Origin: Pseudomonas lundensis
GTDB taxonomy: Bacteria > Pseudomonadota > Gammaproteobacteria > Pseudomonadales > Pseudomonadaceae
Assembly (NCBI RefSeq): GCF_002269125.1
Contig: NZ_NQKI01000018.1
Location: 1-64,000 of the forward strand
DNA length: 64,000 bases
Reading direction: 5' to 3'
Shown: positions 45,288 through 53,895 of the stretch, one piece after another
How the letters are laid out: each line of letters opens with the position of its first letter
Numbering within the stretch: position 1 is the first letter of the stretch
Made by a program: the position numbers and the translations under genes
Notes under the pieces: model-generated
The model's input: only the letters and a program-made list of their open reading frames with translations
The model's database searches: none
What the model was told of the DNA's origin: nothing

Positions 45288-45735
45288 AGGTTGAGGTGTG
45301 AGTCTTTATAGGTATGGCTGTGGCTGTGGTAGCGCTGTCTGGTGGAGACGGTGCTAGCCCTTCAAGATTTTGAGGCGGAATGAATCGGTTCAGCCTCTAA
45401 AAATGGAATGATAAAGTGCTGTAACGTTTTGAAACAGCACTTTAAATGACATGGATCATTTCGTAATTGGTAACAGTGTGCTGCGACCGATCGTCTCAGG
45501 CTGTTTCGCCCAGTATTTACTGGCCTTCGTCGGTCCCCCGTCGCAACCTGTCCGGCTAGAAAAAAATCTTCGTCGATCTTCCACGCACGGCGGCGAAATG
45601 AAGGTTTGAGGCCTTTTTTCGTGCGTGAACGGTGTTTCCCCTTCGCTAGAAAGACTCGAATCGAGGCGTAGCCGCACGTTGAGCAAACCGCACAACTGAG
45701 GGTTTAACCTGCAGCCGTGCGTCCGGATTGATGCC
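45288..45735. other. 448-base spacer upstream of oprB, no gene seen
   Basis: This should contain the oprB promoter and the end of the TonB receptor transcript. A 102-codon minus-strand frame at 45456-45764 overlaps the receptor gene end, lacks a ribosome site and has no recognisable content, so it is not called. No strong promoter or hairpin is evident. Confidence 0.5.
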
Positions 45736-47772
45736 TTAAAACGTCGTGCGCAAGCCGACTTCAATACTGCGGCCGGGGGCTGGCGCGATGTCTCGCAGAA
45801 TCGAACTGGCGTAACGCACGGTCTGGTTGGTCAGGTTCTCGCCTTTGACGAACGCCAGCCATTGGCTGTTGCCCACCTCAAAGTGATAACCGGCGCTGGC
45901 GCCCAACGTGGTGTAGCCGTCGGTGCCAGACTCGTTGTCCGGGACGCGCCCCTGATTGCTGGCGTGTTCGACGTCCACTCGCGCCTGCCAGCGGTTCAGC
46001 TCCCAGAGGACGCCGCTGCGCAAGCGCAAGGGGGCAATCCGGGGCAGGGCTTGGCCCGTGTCGAGGTTGGTGGCGCGGGTGTAATCGCCAGCCAGTTCCA
46101 GAGCGAACTTACCGTAGGCGCTTTCGCCTAGCTTCCAGTGATCTTTCGCTTCAAATCCGGTGAAACGTGCGCGAACCCCGGAATAGATGTATTCGGGAAT
46201 GCCATCGGCGTCGGGTACGCCTTCGTCATTGAGCGTGCGACCTGTGCCCAGAAGGCCGATGTAATTGGAGAAGTGGCTGTAGAACACGCCAACGCTGCCG
46301 GTGTGGGTGCCAGTGTCAAAACGCAGTGCCAGGTCGCTGGAGACAGCTTTTTCTTTCGACAGGTTCGCGCTCCCCACTTCATAGGTTCCAGTGGCCACGT
46401 GTGCCCCGTTGGCGAACAGCTCATAGAACGTCGGGGCGCGCTCGGTGTAGCCCAGCGTAGCTGCAAGCGACCAGACCGGGGTGAGGCTCAACAGCGCACC
46501 GGAAGACACGCTGCCGGCGGTGAAGCTTTTTGAGCTGTCCGTTGCCTCGAAGCGCTCATTGCCTTTGGCGTCCGGGTCAACCACGGTGTGCTCCAGTCGC
46601 CCGCCCAGGCTGAATGTGAGGCGGTCGGTGGCCTGAAACTCTTCGAGAATAAACAGCGCGCCACTGGTGGTGTCGGTGTGCGGGACAAACGCTTCTTCGC
46701 CCAAGGCGGAAAACGCGTTTCGATTGAACTGTGCGCCGACTACCCCATTGAGTGAGCCAAGGGGCATGTGTCTTGCCTCCATACGCGCCTCATACCCCTT
46801 GTTTTTAAAGGTGGTGCCGACTTCGCCGTCTTCAATTTCACGGTGCTCATAGTCGGTGTAGCCCGCGTTGAATTTCAGCGAACTGAAGGGGCCTTGCAGG
46901 TTGCGCAGTTCTGACGCGAAGGCGTAGTGGTCCTGTTTCATGCGAATGCGCACGTCCTGCTCAGCCGGTGAACCGTAATTGGCGTCGTAGTTGCTGTAGG
47001 ACAGGCCCGCGTATCCGTCGTTCCAGGTGTAGGAACCGCCGACTGCGCCGCCATCTTGTCGGCCATTGCTATTGCCCAAACGGCCTTTCTTTTCGTCGCC
47101 GCTTTCGCTTTGCGGTGCATGACGGCTGCGAGCATCGCCGGGGATTCTCAAGTCATTGAACGCCCGCGCATTGGCGTCCAGATGCAGGGCGAAAGTGCCA
47201 TTACCGGCTTCGAGTTTGCCGGCGCTGCTGCGGGTCGTGGCGGCGCCGCCATAGCGCAGTTCCCCGGCACCCTGAATGCCCTCTATGGCTTGTGTCGGGA
47301 TGCGATTGTCGAAGGTGTTGACCACGCCACCCATGGCATTGCCGCCGTATAGCAGGGCGGCGGGGCCGCGCACTGTTTCAATCCGTTCGACATTGACCGG
47401 GTCCAGTGGCACGGCGTGGTCGTAGGACAGCGACGAAGCGTCCAGCGCGCCCACGCCATTGCGCAGAATGCGAATACGGTCGCCATCCAGGCCGCGAATG
47501 ATCGGGCGGCTGGCGCCCGGCCCAAAGTAGGACGACGACACGCCGGGTTGCTTGTTCAGGGTTTCTCCCAGGCTGCCTTGCTGTTGCAGGGTCAGGTCGT
47601 CACTTTCCAGCACGCTGGTGGGTGACGCCAGTTGGCGGCTGCCCAGCGGGTTGCCGGTAATCACTTGGGGTTGCAGTTCCAGTGCGTAGACGGGAGAGGT
47701 GATGAAGAGGGCGGCGGCTAACGGGGTAAGGGGTAAACGGCGGAAATGTCGTGGGAAAACGGGGGACGGCAT
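45736..47772 (-). CDS. TonB-dependent outer-membrane receptor, ZnuD-like (zinc)
   Basis: A 678-residue receptor. A signal peptide (about 1-29, ending PVYA-LEL) is followed by the plug domain (about 35-150: QVITGNPLGS, QPGVSSSYFGPGASRPIIRGLDGDRIRILRNG, VERIETVRGPAALLYGGNAMGGVVN) and a 22-strand barrel. The His-, Glu- and Asp-rich loop SRHAPQSESGDEKKGRLGN (about 205-225) is a likely metal-binding loop, as in ZnuD. It ends in aromatic LRTTF. A Zur-box-like site about 67 bases upstream supports zinc uptake under zinc limitation. It could also take other metals. Confidence 0.88.
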   Translation of the reverse strand: MPSPVFPRHFRRLPLTPLAAALFITSPVYALELQPQVITGNPLGSRQLASPTSVLESDDLTLQQQGSLGETLNKQPGVSSSYFGPGASRPIIRGLDGDRIRILRNGVGALDASSLSYDHAVPLDPVNVERIETVRGPAALLYGGNAMGGVVNTFDNRIPTQAIEGIQGAGELRYGGAATTRSSAGKLEAGNGTFALHLDANARAFNDLRIPGDARSRHAPQSESGDEKKGRLGNSNGRQDGGAVGGSYTWNDGYAGLSYSNYDANYGSPAEQDVRIRMKQDHYAFASELRNLQGPFSSLKFNAGYTDYEHREIEDGEVGTTFKNKGYEARMEARHMPLGSLNGVVGAQFNRNAFSALGEEAFVPHTDTTSGALFILEEFQATDRLTFSLGGRLEHTVVDPDAKGNERFEATDSSKSFTAGSVSSGALLSLTPVWSLAATLGYTERAPTFYELFANGAHVATGTYEVGSANLSKEKAVSSDLALRFDTGTHTGSVGVFYSHFSNYIGLLGTGRTLNDEGVPDADGIPEYIYSGVRARFTGFEAKDHWKLGESAYGKFALELAGDYTRATNLDTGQALPRIAPLRLRSGVLWELNRWQARVDVEHASNQGRVPDNESGTDGYTTLGASAGYHFEVGNSQWLAFVKGENLTNQTVRYASSILRDIAPAPGRSIEVGLRTTF

Positions 47773-47838
47773 TGCAAGTTCCTTGGCAAAGTGGGCAGGG
47801 AAATCGGGCGAGGCGTATGCTCTTTAGGGATATCAATA

Positions 47839-47851
47839 GTTACAATATAAC
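47839..47851. promoter_or_regulatory. Zur-box-like site upstream of the TonB receptor
   Basis: GTTACAATATAAC is one base from the dyad form GTTATA-n-TATAAC of Zur sites as I recall it. GTTACAAT is also repeated inverted (ATTGTAAC) at 47861-47868. It lies 67 bases before the receptor start in an AT-rich patch. Confidence 0.62.
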
Positions 47852-47994
47852 ATCTCTTTAATTGTAACCATGGGGAACTTTCATCCCAGATGCCCACTCA
47901 GGGCTAAACTGCGCCAAGGCACGCGCACTTCCCCCTGAGCCAGCGCTCGGCTAAGGTGCGCGGCTTTCCTACATTTGCTTACTTAAGGCTCGGC

Positions 47995-48225
47995 ATGACT
48001 GAACCCAACAACGATCCCCTGCACGGCGTGACGCTGGAGCAGATCCTGACCGCGCTGGTGGCGCACTACACGTGGGACGGGCTGGCGCAGCGCATTGATA
48101 TTCGCTGCTTCAAGAGTGACCCGAGCATCAAGTCGAGCCTGACTTTCCTGCGCAAGACCCCTTGGGCGCGGGAAAAGGTCGAGAAGCTGTATGTGAAATA
48201 CGCCCGCACCAAGCGCGATATTTGA
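47995..48225 (+). CDS. VF530-family (DUF2132) small DNA-binding protein
   Basis: A 76-residue protein, [20 protein letters not shown] and onward, with the family core [43 protein letters not shown]530 proteins have a compact alpha-beta fold proposed to bind DNA; their role is not known. The start at 47995 is preferred to 47956, which would add 13 non-conserved residues. It ends 7 bases before the next gene, so the two are probably cotranscribed. Confidence 0.85.
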   Translation: MTEPNNDPLHGVTLEQILTALVAHYTWDGLAQRIDIRCFKSDPSIKSSLTFLRKTPWAREKVEKLYVKYARTKRDI

Positions 48226-48232
48226 CGCCCTC

Positions 48233-48880
48233 ATGACGTCTCGCCCGGTGAAATTGAGCGCAGCAACGGTCCGCACGCTGTGCACCTGGCTGGCGATCCT
48301 CGGCTGGAGCGGCTTGGCGATTCAACTCGATCTGATTCTGCTGGCGCGCTGGACGTCAGGCGCCAGCGTGTTGGGCGGGTTAGTCAATTACTTCGGCTTT
48401 TTCACCATCCTCACCAACACCCTGGCTGCTGTGGTGTTGACCTGCGAAGCCACGCGGCGTGAATCAGCTGGCAGGCGGTTCTTCCTGCAACCCAAGGTCA
48501 GCAGCGGGATATGCGTGAGCATCATTGTTGTGGGCGGGGCCTATAGCCTGTTGTTGCGCAATCTCTGGCAACCCGAGGGGCTGCAATGGCTGGCCAATGA
48601 ACTGCTGCACGATGTGATGCCGGTGTTGTACGCGTTGTATTGGTGGTGGTGCGTGCCCAAGGGCGCGCTGCGTATCCGGCACATCGGTCTGTGGGTGCTG
48701 TACCCGATCGTGTATTTCGGCTACATCCTGTTACGCGGGCATCTGTTAGGGGTCTACCCGTATCCGTTTGTCGATGTCGACAAGCTGGGTTATGCGCTGA
48801 CGATCATGAATGCCAGCGGCATATTGGCAGGCTTTATCGCCGTGGCGGTCATCGTGGTGGGGCTGGATCGCTGGAAGTAA
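48233..48880 (+). CDS. Pr6Pr-family integral membrane protein
   Basis: A 215-residue protein with six membrane segments. The pattern NYFGFFTILTNTLAAVVL, LWQPEGLQWLANELLHDVMPVLYALYWW, GLWVLYPIVYFGYILLRG and YPYPFVDVDKLGY identifies the Pr6Pr (FAR-17a/AIG1-like) group. Eukaryotic relatives hydrolyse fatty-acid esters of hydroxy fatty acids; the bacterial role is unknown. The conserved His (LLHD) and Thr (ILTNT) are present. Confidence 0.82.
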   Translation: MTSRPVKLSAATVRTLCTWLAILGWSGLAIQLDLILLARWTSGASVLGGLVNYFGFFTILTNTLAAVVLTCEATRRESAGRRFFLQPKVSSGICVSIIVVGGAYSLLLRNLWQPEGLQWLANELLHDVMPVLYALYWWWCVPKGALRIRHIGLWVLYPIVYFGYILLRGHLLGVYPYPFVDVDKLGYALTIMNASGILAGFIAVAVIVVGLDRWK

Positions 48881-48937
48881 GGGCTGAGCAGCGGGTAATC
48901 ATGGCCCTCTGGCTGAGCCAGCAATCGGCCAGGTCAC

Positions 48938-49723
48938 TCATTCTTCGGCACCGGTCTCCAGCCGCCAGTAGCCTGCGGCCTTTATCCACGCCTCCTCCAG
49001 CCCATGGGTATCGAGCAACACTTTGCGTACCTTGCGCGACAGTGCGCTTTCGGTCGCCACCCATGCATACAACTGGCCTTCAGGCATTTTCAATTGCGCG
49101 ACCGTACTGAGCAATTCTTCCCCGGGCTCATCGCGGTGCACCCAAATCACTTCGACGGTCGCCGCGCTGTTGAGCGGTTGCTCTTCTGCGGCATTTTCGA
49201 TGTCGATCACCACAGTGGCACGGCGGTTGGCCGGCAGCTCTTCCAAGCGGCGGGCGATGGCGGGAAGGGCCGTTTCGTCCCCGATCAGCAGGTAACTGTC
49301 GAACATGTCCGGCACCACCATCGAACCGCGCGGGCCACCGATGTGCAGGGTGTGACCGGGTTGGGCCTGCGCCGCCCAAGTGGACGCAGGGCCATCGCCA
49401 TGCAGCACGAAATCAATGTCCAGTTCGAGTGCCTTCAGATCAACGCGACGCGGCGTGTAATCACGCATCGGCGGCATGGCCTGGCTTTTCAGGCCTGCGC
49501 TCAGTTCAAGGCTTTCCAGTGCGGCTTGTTCTTCGGCGTTTTGCGGGAAGAACAGCTTCACGTGGTCATCGCTGCCCAAACTGATAAACCCGGCCAGCTC
49601 AGGCCCGCCTAGGGTGATGCGGCGCATGCGTGGGGTAAGCTCGACGACACGCAGTACGTCCAGTTTTCGGCGTTTAATTTCATGCATGACGCGGTGAATG
49701 GTCTGGGCGGTTACGGCACTCAT
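48938..49723 (-). CDS. Siderophore-interacting protein (ViuB-type ferric reductase)
   Basis: A 261-residue flavoprotein. The FAD-binding barrel (MRRITLGGPELAGFISLGSDDHVKLFFP ... MRDYTPRRVDLKALELDIDFVLHGDGPASTWAAQAQPGHTLHIGGPRGS) is followed by a NAD(P)H-binding half (YLLIGDETALPAIARRLEELP) and the C-terminal SKVRKVLLDTHGLEEAWIKAAGYWRLE-like helix. It should reduce iron from siderophores in the cytoplasm. Its start overlaps the end of the PadR gene by 4 bases, an arrangement common in Gammaproteobacteria. Confidence 0.92.
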   Translation of the reverse strand: MSAVTAQTIHRVMHEIKRRKLDVLRVVELTPRMRRITLGGPELAGFISLGSDDHVKLFFPQNAEEQAALESLELSAGLKSQAMPPMRDYTPRRVDLKALELDIDFVLHGDGPASTWAAQAQPGHTLHIGGPRGSMVVPDMFDSYLLIGDETALPAIARRLEELPANRRATVVIDIENAAEEQPLNSAATVEVIWVHRDEPGEELLSTVAQLKMPEGQLYAWVATESALSRKVRKVLLDTHGLEEAWIKAAGYWRLETGAEE

Positions 49724-50295
49724 TGAGCATTCTCCTGCGCAGGCCGTGCAGTTACGGTGCCATCGACAATGGCTTTGGCGGTGCTATTGAGCAGGTCGCG
49801 CACACGCAGGATTTCTTCCGGATTCCAACGACCGTGGTGCATTTGCAGGGCATGGCGCAGGTTGTGAACGGCCTCGTGGATTTCTTGCGGCCGGTCATGG
49901 CCACGCAACGAGCGTTTACTCACTTCAATGCGCATCCGCACGCCTTCCAGGGCAATCGCCTGTTCGGTCAACGACTGGCGACCCGCGTCGGTGATGCAAT
50001 ACCGTTTTTTGCCGCCTTCGGTATCGCCCTCAATCATCTCGCTTTCTTCAAGGAACGTAAGGGTCGGATAAATCACGCCGGGGCTTGGGCTGTACGCGCC
50101 ATCGAACAGGGTTTCGATCTGGCGGATCAGGTCATACCCGTGGCAAGGCTGTTCGGCGATCAGGGCCAGCAACAGCAGTTTCAGGTCGCCCGGTGCAAAT
50201 ACGCGAGGCCCCCGGCCACCGCGTTCACGGCCGGGGCGCTTCTCGAAACCATCCGCGTGCACGCCATGCTCTCGGGGGTGATGGTGTTCTCTCAT
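49720..50295 (-). CDS. PadR-family transcriptional regulator
   Basis: A 191-residue regulator. A His/Arg-rich N-terminus (MREHHHPREHGVHADGFEKR) precedes the PadR winged helix (GDLKLLLLALIAEQPCHGYDLIRQIETLFDGAYSPSPGVIYPTLTFLEESEMIE) and a C-terminal dimerisation helix pair. The His-rich tail could bind a metal, fitting control of iron genes. The start at 50295 has GAAGAG upstream; an in-frame ATG at 50391 lies beyond the operator and is less likely. It is cotranscribed with the siderophore reductase and probably represses it and itself. Confidence 0.9.
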   Translation of the reverse strand: MREHHHPREHGVHADGFEKRPGRERGGRGPRVFAPGDLKLLLLALIAEQPCHGYDLIRQIETLFDGAYSPSPGVIYPTLTFLEESEMIEGDTEGGKKRYCITDAGRQSLTEQAIALEGVRMRIEVSKRSLRGHDRPQEIHEAVHNLRHALQMHHGRWNPEEILRVRDLLNSTAKAIVDGTVTARPAQENAQ

Positions 50296-50311
50296 TTTCT
50301 CTTCGCTCTTT

Positions 50312-50346
50312 GTATAAGTTAGATACAACTTAAGATATATCTTAAG
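50312..50346. promoter_or_regulatory. Palindromic operator upstream of the PadR gene
   Basis: CTTAAGATATATCTTAAG (50329-50346) is a perfect 18-base palindrome. Next to it GTAT-n7-ATAC (50312-50326) resembles the ATAC-type half-sites of PadR proteins. Both lie 17-51 bases before the regulator start, so autoregulation is likely. Confidence 0.6.
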
Positions 50347-50427
50347 ACTGTTCAAGATGAAGTGATGAACGGTAATAGTTCTCAAATGCACGGAGGGCTT
50401 TTTTCACTCACTGGTGCTTGGCAGGGG

Positions 50428-53400
50428 CTACAGTTGCGCGGTGGGCGAATTACATAACGTGTGGGTGGCGGGTTGTAGGTAGGGAGTGAGGATGGGCGCC
50501 ATGCCTTTGAGCACTTGCACTGGCAACGCGGAAGTGAATTTGAAGGCTTCGGCCGAGCGGCCCGGCACAAATGCGGTCAGGGTGCCAAAGTGTTGTTCGC
50601 CGATGTAGAACACAAACGTCGCTGTGCGGTTGATCGACTTGGAACTGATAAGCCGCCCGCCAGCCCCCATGCTTTCAATGCGGTTATCGCCAGTGCCGGT
50701 TTTGCCGCCCATGGCCAGCACACTGCCGTCGGGTTGTTTAAAGCTGCCCGACACACGGCGTGCCGTACCGGCGTCCACCACCTGCGAAAGGGCCTCGCGC
50801 AGCGCGGTGGCCACTTCACTGGGCATTACCCGTTCGCCCTTGTCCGGGTCATTGACCAAGCGGGTTTCATAGGGTGTGCCAGCGGCGAAATGCAACGTAT
50901 CGATACGCAACACCGGCAAACGCACGCCATCGTTCAAGATAATCCCCATCAGCTCGGAGAGCGCTGCCGGGCGATCCCCTGAGCTGCCCAGCGCGGTCGC
51001 CAGCGAAGGCACCAAGTGATCAAACGGGTAACCGACTTTCTGCCAGCGTTGATGGATATCAAGGAACGCTTCGATCTCCAGCATCGTGCGGATCCGGCTG
51101 TCCCGCGCGCTCTTGTGTCGGCTTTTGAACAGCCAGCTGTAAACCTCCTGACGCTCGAACTGGCTGGCGGCTACGGCCTGTTGAAACGTGGCTTGCGGGT
51201 TGTTCAGCAAATAGCCCATCAGCCACAGGTCCAGCGGGTGCACCTTGGCGATGTAGCCTTGATCCGGCAGGTCATAAGCGCCGGGACCGTAGCTTTGATA
51301 CAGCGTGGTCAGACGCTCGTCAGGCACCTTGTCAGTGCGTAAATGCGAACGGACGAAACTGTTGAAGGTCGCCTGATCGGCATGAGGAAACAGATAACGG
51401 TGCACCGCCGCCATGCGAATCGGCGTCGGGTGCATGCTGTCCAGAAAGGTATCGAGGCGCGCCTGGGTGTCCTTGCCTTTGTATTTTTTCCAGAACTTGA
51501 GCATATAGGTGGTGCCTTCACGGTCTGCGAAGCGTGCCAGGTATTCCTGCCGACGGGGGTTTAGGTCGTCCTTGAGCAGTTCTGCGCTGTTGCTCGGCGC
51601 CTGATACGTCGTGTAACGCACCACATCGCGCATCAACCGTACAAACGGCAGGTTGATGGACTCGCGAATGGCGTCGCGCAGGGTCGGGTTGCGGCCGTTG
51701 TCCTGATTGCGAAAGTTGTTGAAGTGATGCATGCCGCCGCCAGTGAAAAACCGCTCGCCCGGGTTTGCCGAATAGGTACGGTTGAGCGCTGCATCGAGCA
51801 TGCTGGCAAGGCTCGCGTCAGGGTCGCGGATCAGATAATCCAGCGCCCAGCGACTCAAGCGGTCTTGATCTTCGACCTGAACTTTTTTCAGATTGGCGCT
51901 GGACTGGCCGCCGTAACGCGCATGCAATTCGGCAATGATTTGCAGGTAAGTGGTCAGCACCCGCAGTTTGGCGGTCGAGCCCAGCTCCAGTTTGCTGCCT
52001 TCATTGATGTCGAATGGTTGATCTGTGTTGTCGGTTTGTACCCGGGCACGGGCGCCATCGGGCGTGAGTTCAAACAAGGTGAAGCTGTAACGCACCTGCG
52101 CCGTGCTGCTGGGGGTGAGCAAGCGCTCGCCCAGCAGCCCCAATTGGCCGGCAAAGGCGGGATCGGCCAATTTGCGCAGGTATTCACTGACCTGGCGCTG
52201 CAAGTCGTATTGCAAGGTGCTGGTGGCAGACAAGTCGAGGCGGTCAAGGTCGTACAAAGGGCGTTGGAGCAGGGCCGACAAACGACCGCGGGCCACGCTG
52301 ATGCCTTTGTTGGTTTCGATCGGCTGGATCGTCGGCGCGGCGTTCCAGTCACGGTATGTCACACGGCTGGCCAGCGCGGCGGTCGTCAGCGCGGGATCGA
52401 TCACCTTGTTTTGGGCCAGCAGGCGGATATGGCTGTCCGTCAGCACCGCCAACTCGTCGCGGCCTTTGGCCAGGTAATGCGAAGGGCGGCGCTGGGCAAT
52501 CATCAGTGACAGCACTTCGCGTAACGCCAACCCGCGCTGCGCAAGGCTTTGCGGATCGCTGGCGGTGCTTGCCAGGTGCTGATTGACCTGATTGAAGTCC
52601 GCGCCGTACCAGACGCGCAAGCCTTCGGCCATGCCGTGAACCTCGCCATGCCCCGGTACAGCCGACAAGGGCACACTGTTGAGGTAGTCGCGCACAATTG
52701 TCTCGCGTGCCTGCAGGGTATCGGGGCCGTCTTGGTACGCGCGCACGCTGGCAGAAATCATCTGCCGCAGTTTTTCACTGCCAGATACAGTGAGGCCATC
52801 GGGGGAATGCCGGTATTTCTCAAGCTGGGTGGCCAACGTGCTGCCCCCTGCCGACTGACCGGGTAAATAAAGTATTTTTGCCACCTGTGACCACGCAGCC
52901 ATGGCAAAGCGCGGCCAGTCCACCGCCGGGTTGGCCAGCGGCTTTGCGGGGTCGAGCAAGTCGCGGTTTTCAATGAACAGCAAACTCTGCACCACCACGG
53001 GCGGGATGCTGGCGAAGTTGGAATAAAGCTGCTGCGGGTAGTTGTAGTGGTACAGCGGCGCCCCCGAGCAGTCCGTGATAGACAGTCCGGCCTGAATCTT
53101 TTCTGAGTAGGGGACGAAAAACCCTTTTTTGCTGTAGCTCAATAGCGCTGGCGAGAAACGAGTTTGCTCTGCAATTACGTAGTCGCGTTTTAACAGGCGC
53201 GGCAAAAAGTCGCCCAGCGAGCTGTAGCCCAAACGCTTGTCGAACGGTCCTGCGCCGGGATACAGCATGGAATCGCTGGCGCCTGCGTGTATCGAGTAGT
53301 TCAGGGCTGCGGCAAAGCGACTGAATTCCTGCGCTTGTAGCCTTGAAGTACGGACTTCCTTCTCCACGGCAACTCCCAGCACCCCCAGCGCGATCAACAG

Positions 53401-53526
53401 CAGCAGGCCAAACAACATCCAGCCATAACGCCGCCCGCGCGACCTGGGCGGCGGGGACGGGAGGTCTTCCACTGCCGTTTCAGGCACTGCGAGTTTGCTG
53501 GAGTTTGAATGCCACAGTGCGCCCAT
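50428..53526 (-). CDS. Class A penicillin-binding protein (glycosyltransferase plus transpeptidase)
   Basis: A 1032-residue bifunctional cell-wall synthase. A short cytoplasmic part and one membrane helix (YGWMLFGLLLLIALGVLGVAVEK) precede the GT51 domain (about 165-330: LLFIENRDLLDP with the catalytic Glu, GGSTLATQLEKYRHSP). The transpeptidase domain follows (ELGSTAKLRVL with the STAK nucleophile near 510, KTGTGDNR near 925). It polymerises and crosslinks peptidoglycan in the periplasm. It is longer than PBP1a/1b and may be a specialised or stress-induced enzyme. GTG at 53541 is an alternative start five codons upstream. Confidence 0.87.
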   Translation of the reverse strand: MGALWHSNSSKLAVPETAVEDLPSPPPRSRGRRYGWMLFGLLLLIALGVLGVAVEKEVRTSRLQAQEFSRFAAALNYSIHAGASDSMLYPGAGPFDKRLGYSSLGDFLPRLLKRDYVIAEQTRFSPALLSYSKKGFFVPYSEKIQAGLSITDCSGAPLYHYNYPQQLYSNFASIPPVVVQSLLFIENRDLLDPAKPLANPAVDWPRFAMAAWSQVAKILYLPGQSAGGSTLATQLEKYRHSPDGLTVSGSEKLRQMISASVRAYQDGPDTLQARETIVRDYLNSVPLSAVPGHGEVHGMAEGLRVWYGADFNQVNQHLASTASDPQSLAQRGLALREVLSLMIAQRRPSHYLAKGRDELAVLTDSHIRLLAQNKVIDPALTTAALASRVTYRDWNAAPTIQPIETNKGISVARGRLSALLQRPLYDLDRLDLSATSTLQYDLQRQVSEYLRKLADPAFAGQLGLLGERLLTPSSTAQVRYSFTLFELTPDGARARVQTDNTDQPFDINEGSKLELGSTAKLRVLTTYLQIIAELHARYGGQSSANLKKVQVEDQDRLSRWALDYLIRDPDASLASMLDAALNRTYSANPGERFFTGGGMHHFNNFRNQDNGRNPTLRDAIRESINLPFVRLMRDVVRYTTYQAPSNSAELLKDDLNPRRQEYLARFADREGTTYMLKFWKKYKGKDTQARLDTFLDSMHPTPIRMAAVHRYLFPHADQATFNSFVRSHLRTDKVPDERLTTLYQSYGPGAYDLPDQGYIAKVHPLDLWLMGYLLNNPQATFQQAVAASQFERQEVYSWLFKSRHKSARDSRIRTMLEIEAFLDIHQRWQKVGYPFDHLVPSLATALGSSGDRPAALSELMGIILNDGVRLPVLRIDTLHFAAGTPYETRLVNDPDKGERVMPSEVATALREALSQVVDAGTARRVSGSFKQPDGSVLAMGGKTGTGDNRIESMGAGGRLISSKSINRTATFVFYIGEQHFGTLTAFVPGRSAEAFKFTSALPVQVLKGMAPILTPYLQPATHTLCNSPTAQL

Positions 53527-53895
53527 AGTCGACCGATCCACCTACGCATTTTGGCTGCGCTTGAATCAAGCGTAGACGCTGCCCCAAAGAGGCGAGCACT
53601 TTGTGCGCCGTTCTTTACTCTGGTTTTCCGACACGCGCCGCACTTCCGTCTGTCAGATAATTTGCCTGAAAGCATAGGGATAGAGCCTTCAAGTCAGGTA
53701 AATACGTCCTAGGTAGGGGCATGACTGTGCACCAACGCTGTGCAATACTCGCCGCCGATCTCAGTAGGGCATTTCCCTTTTGACCTGTCGACCCACGAGG
53801 TCCGGGCCGATCAAGAGGGGAGCCGGGTCACACGCCCGGCTTGGTAGAGCGCCCGATTGATGCCACATCCAATAACAATATGAGGTTGTACTTTT
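53527..53895. other. 369-base spacer between the PBP gene and the permease, no gene seen
   Basis: Divergent spacer holding the promoters of both genes. It has a small dyad (CGCTTGA/TCAAGCG near 53558). TGAGG lies 10 bases before the permease ATG as its ribosome site. Confidence 0.5.

Noticed and set aside
45456..45764. 102-codon frame near the TonB receptor end
   Set aside because: It overlaps the receptor gene out of frame and lacks a start signal or family.
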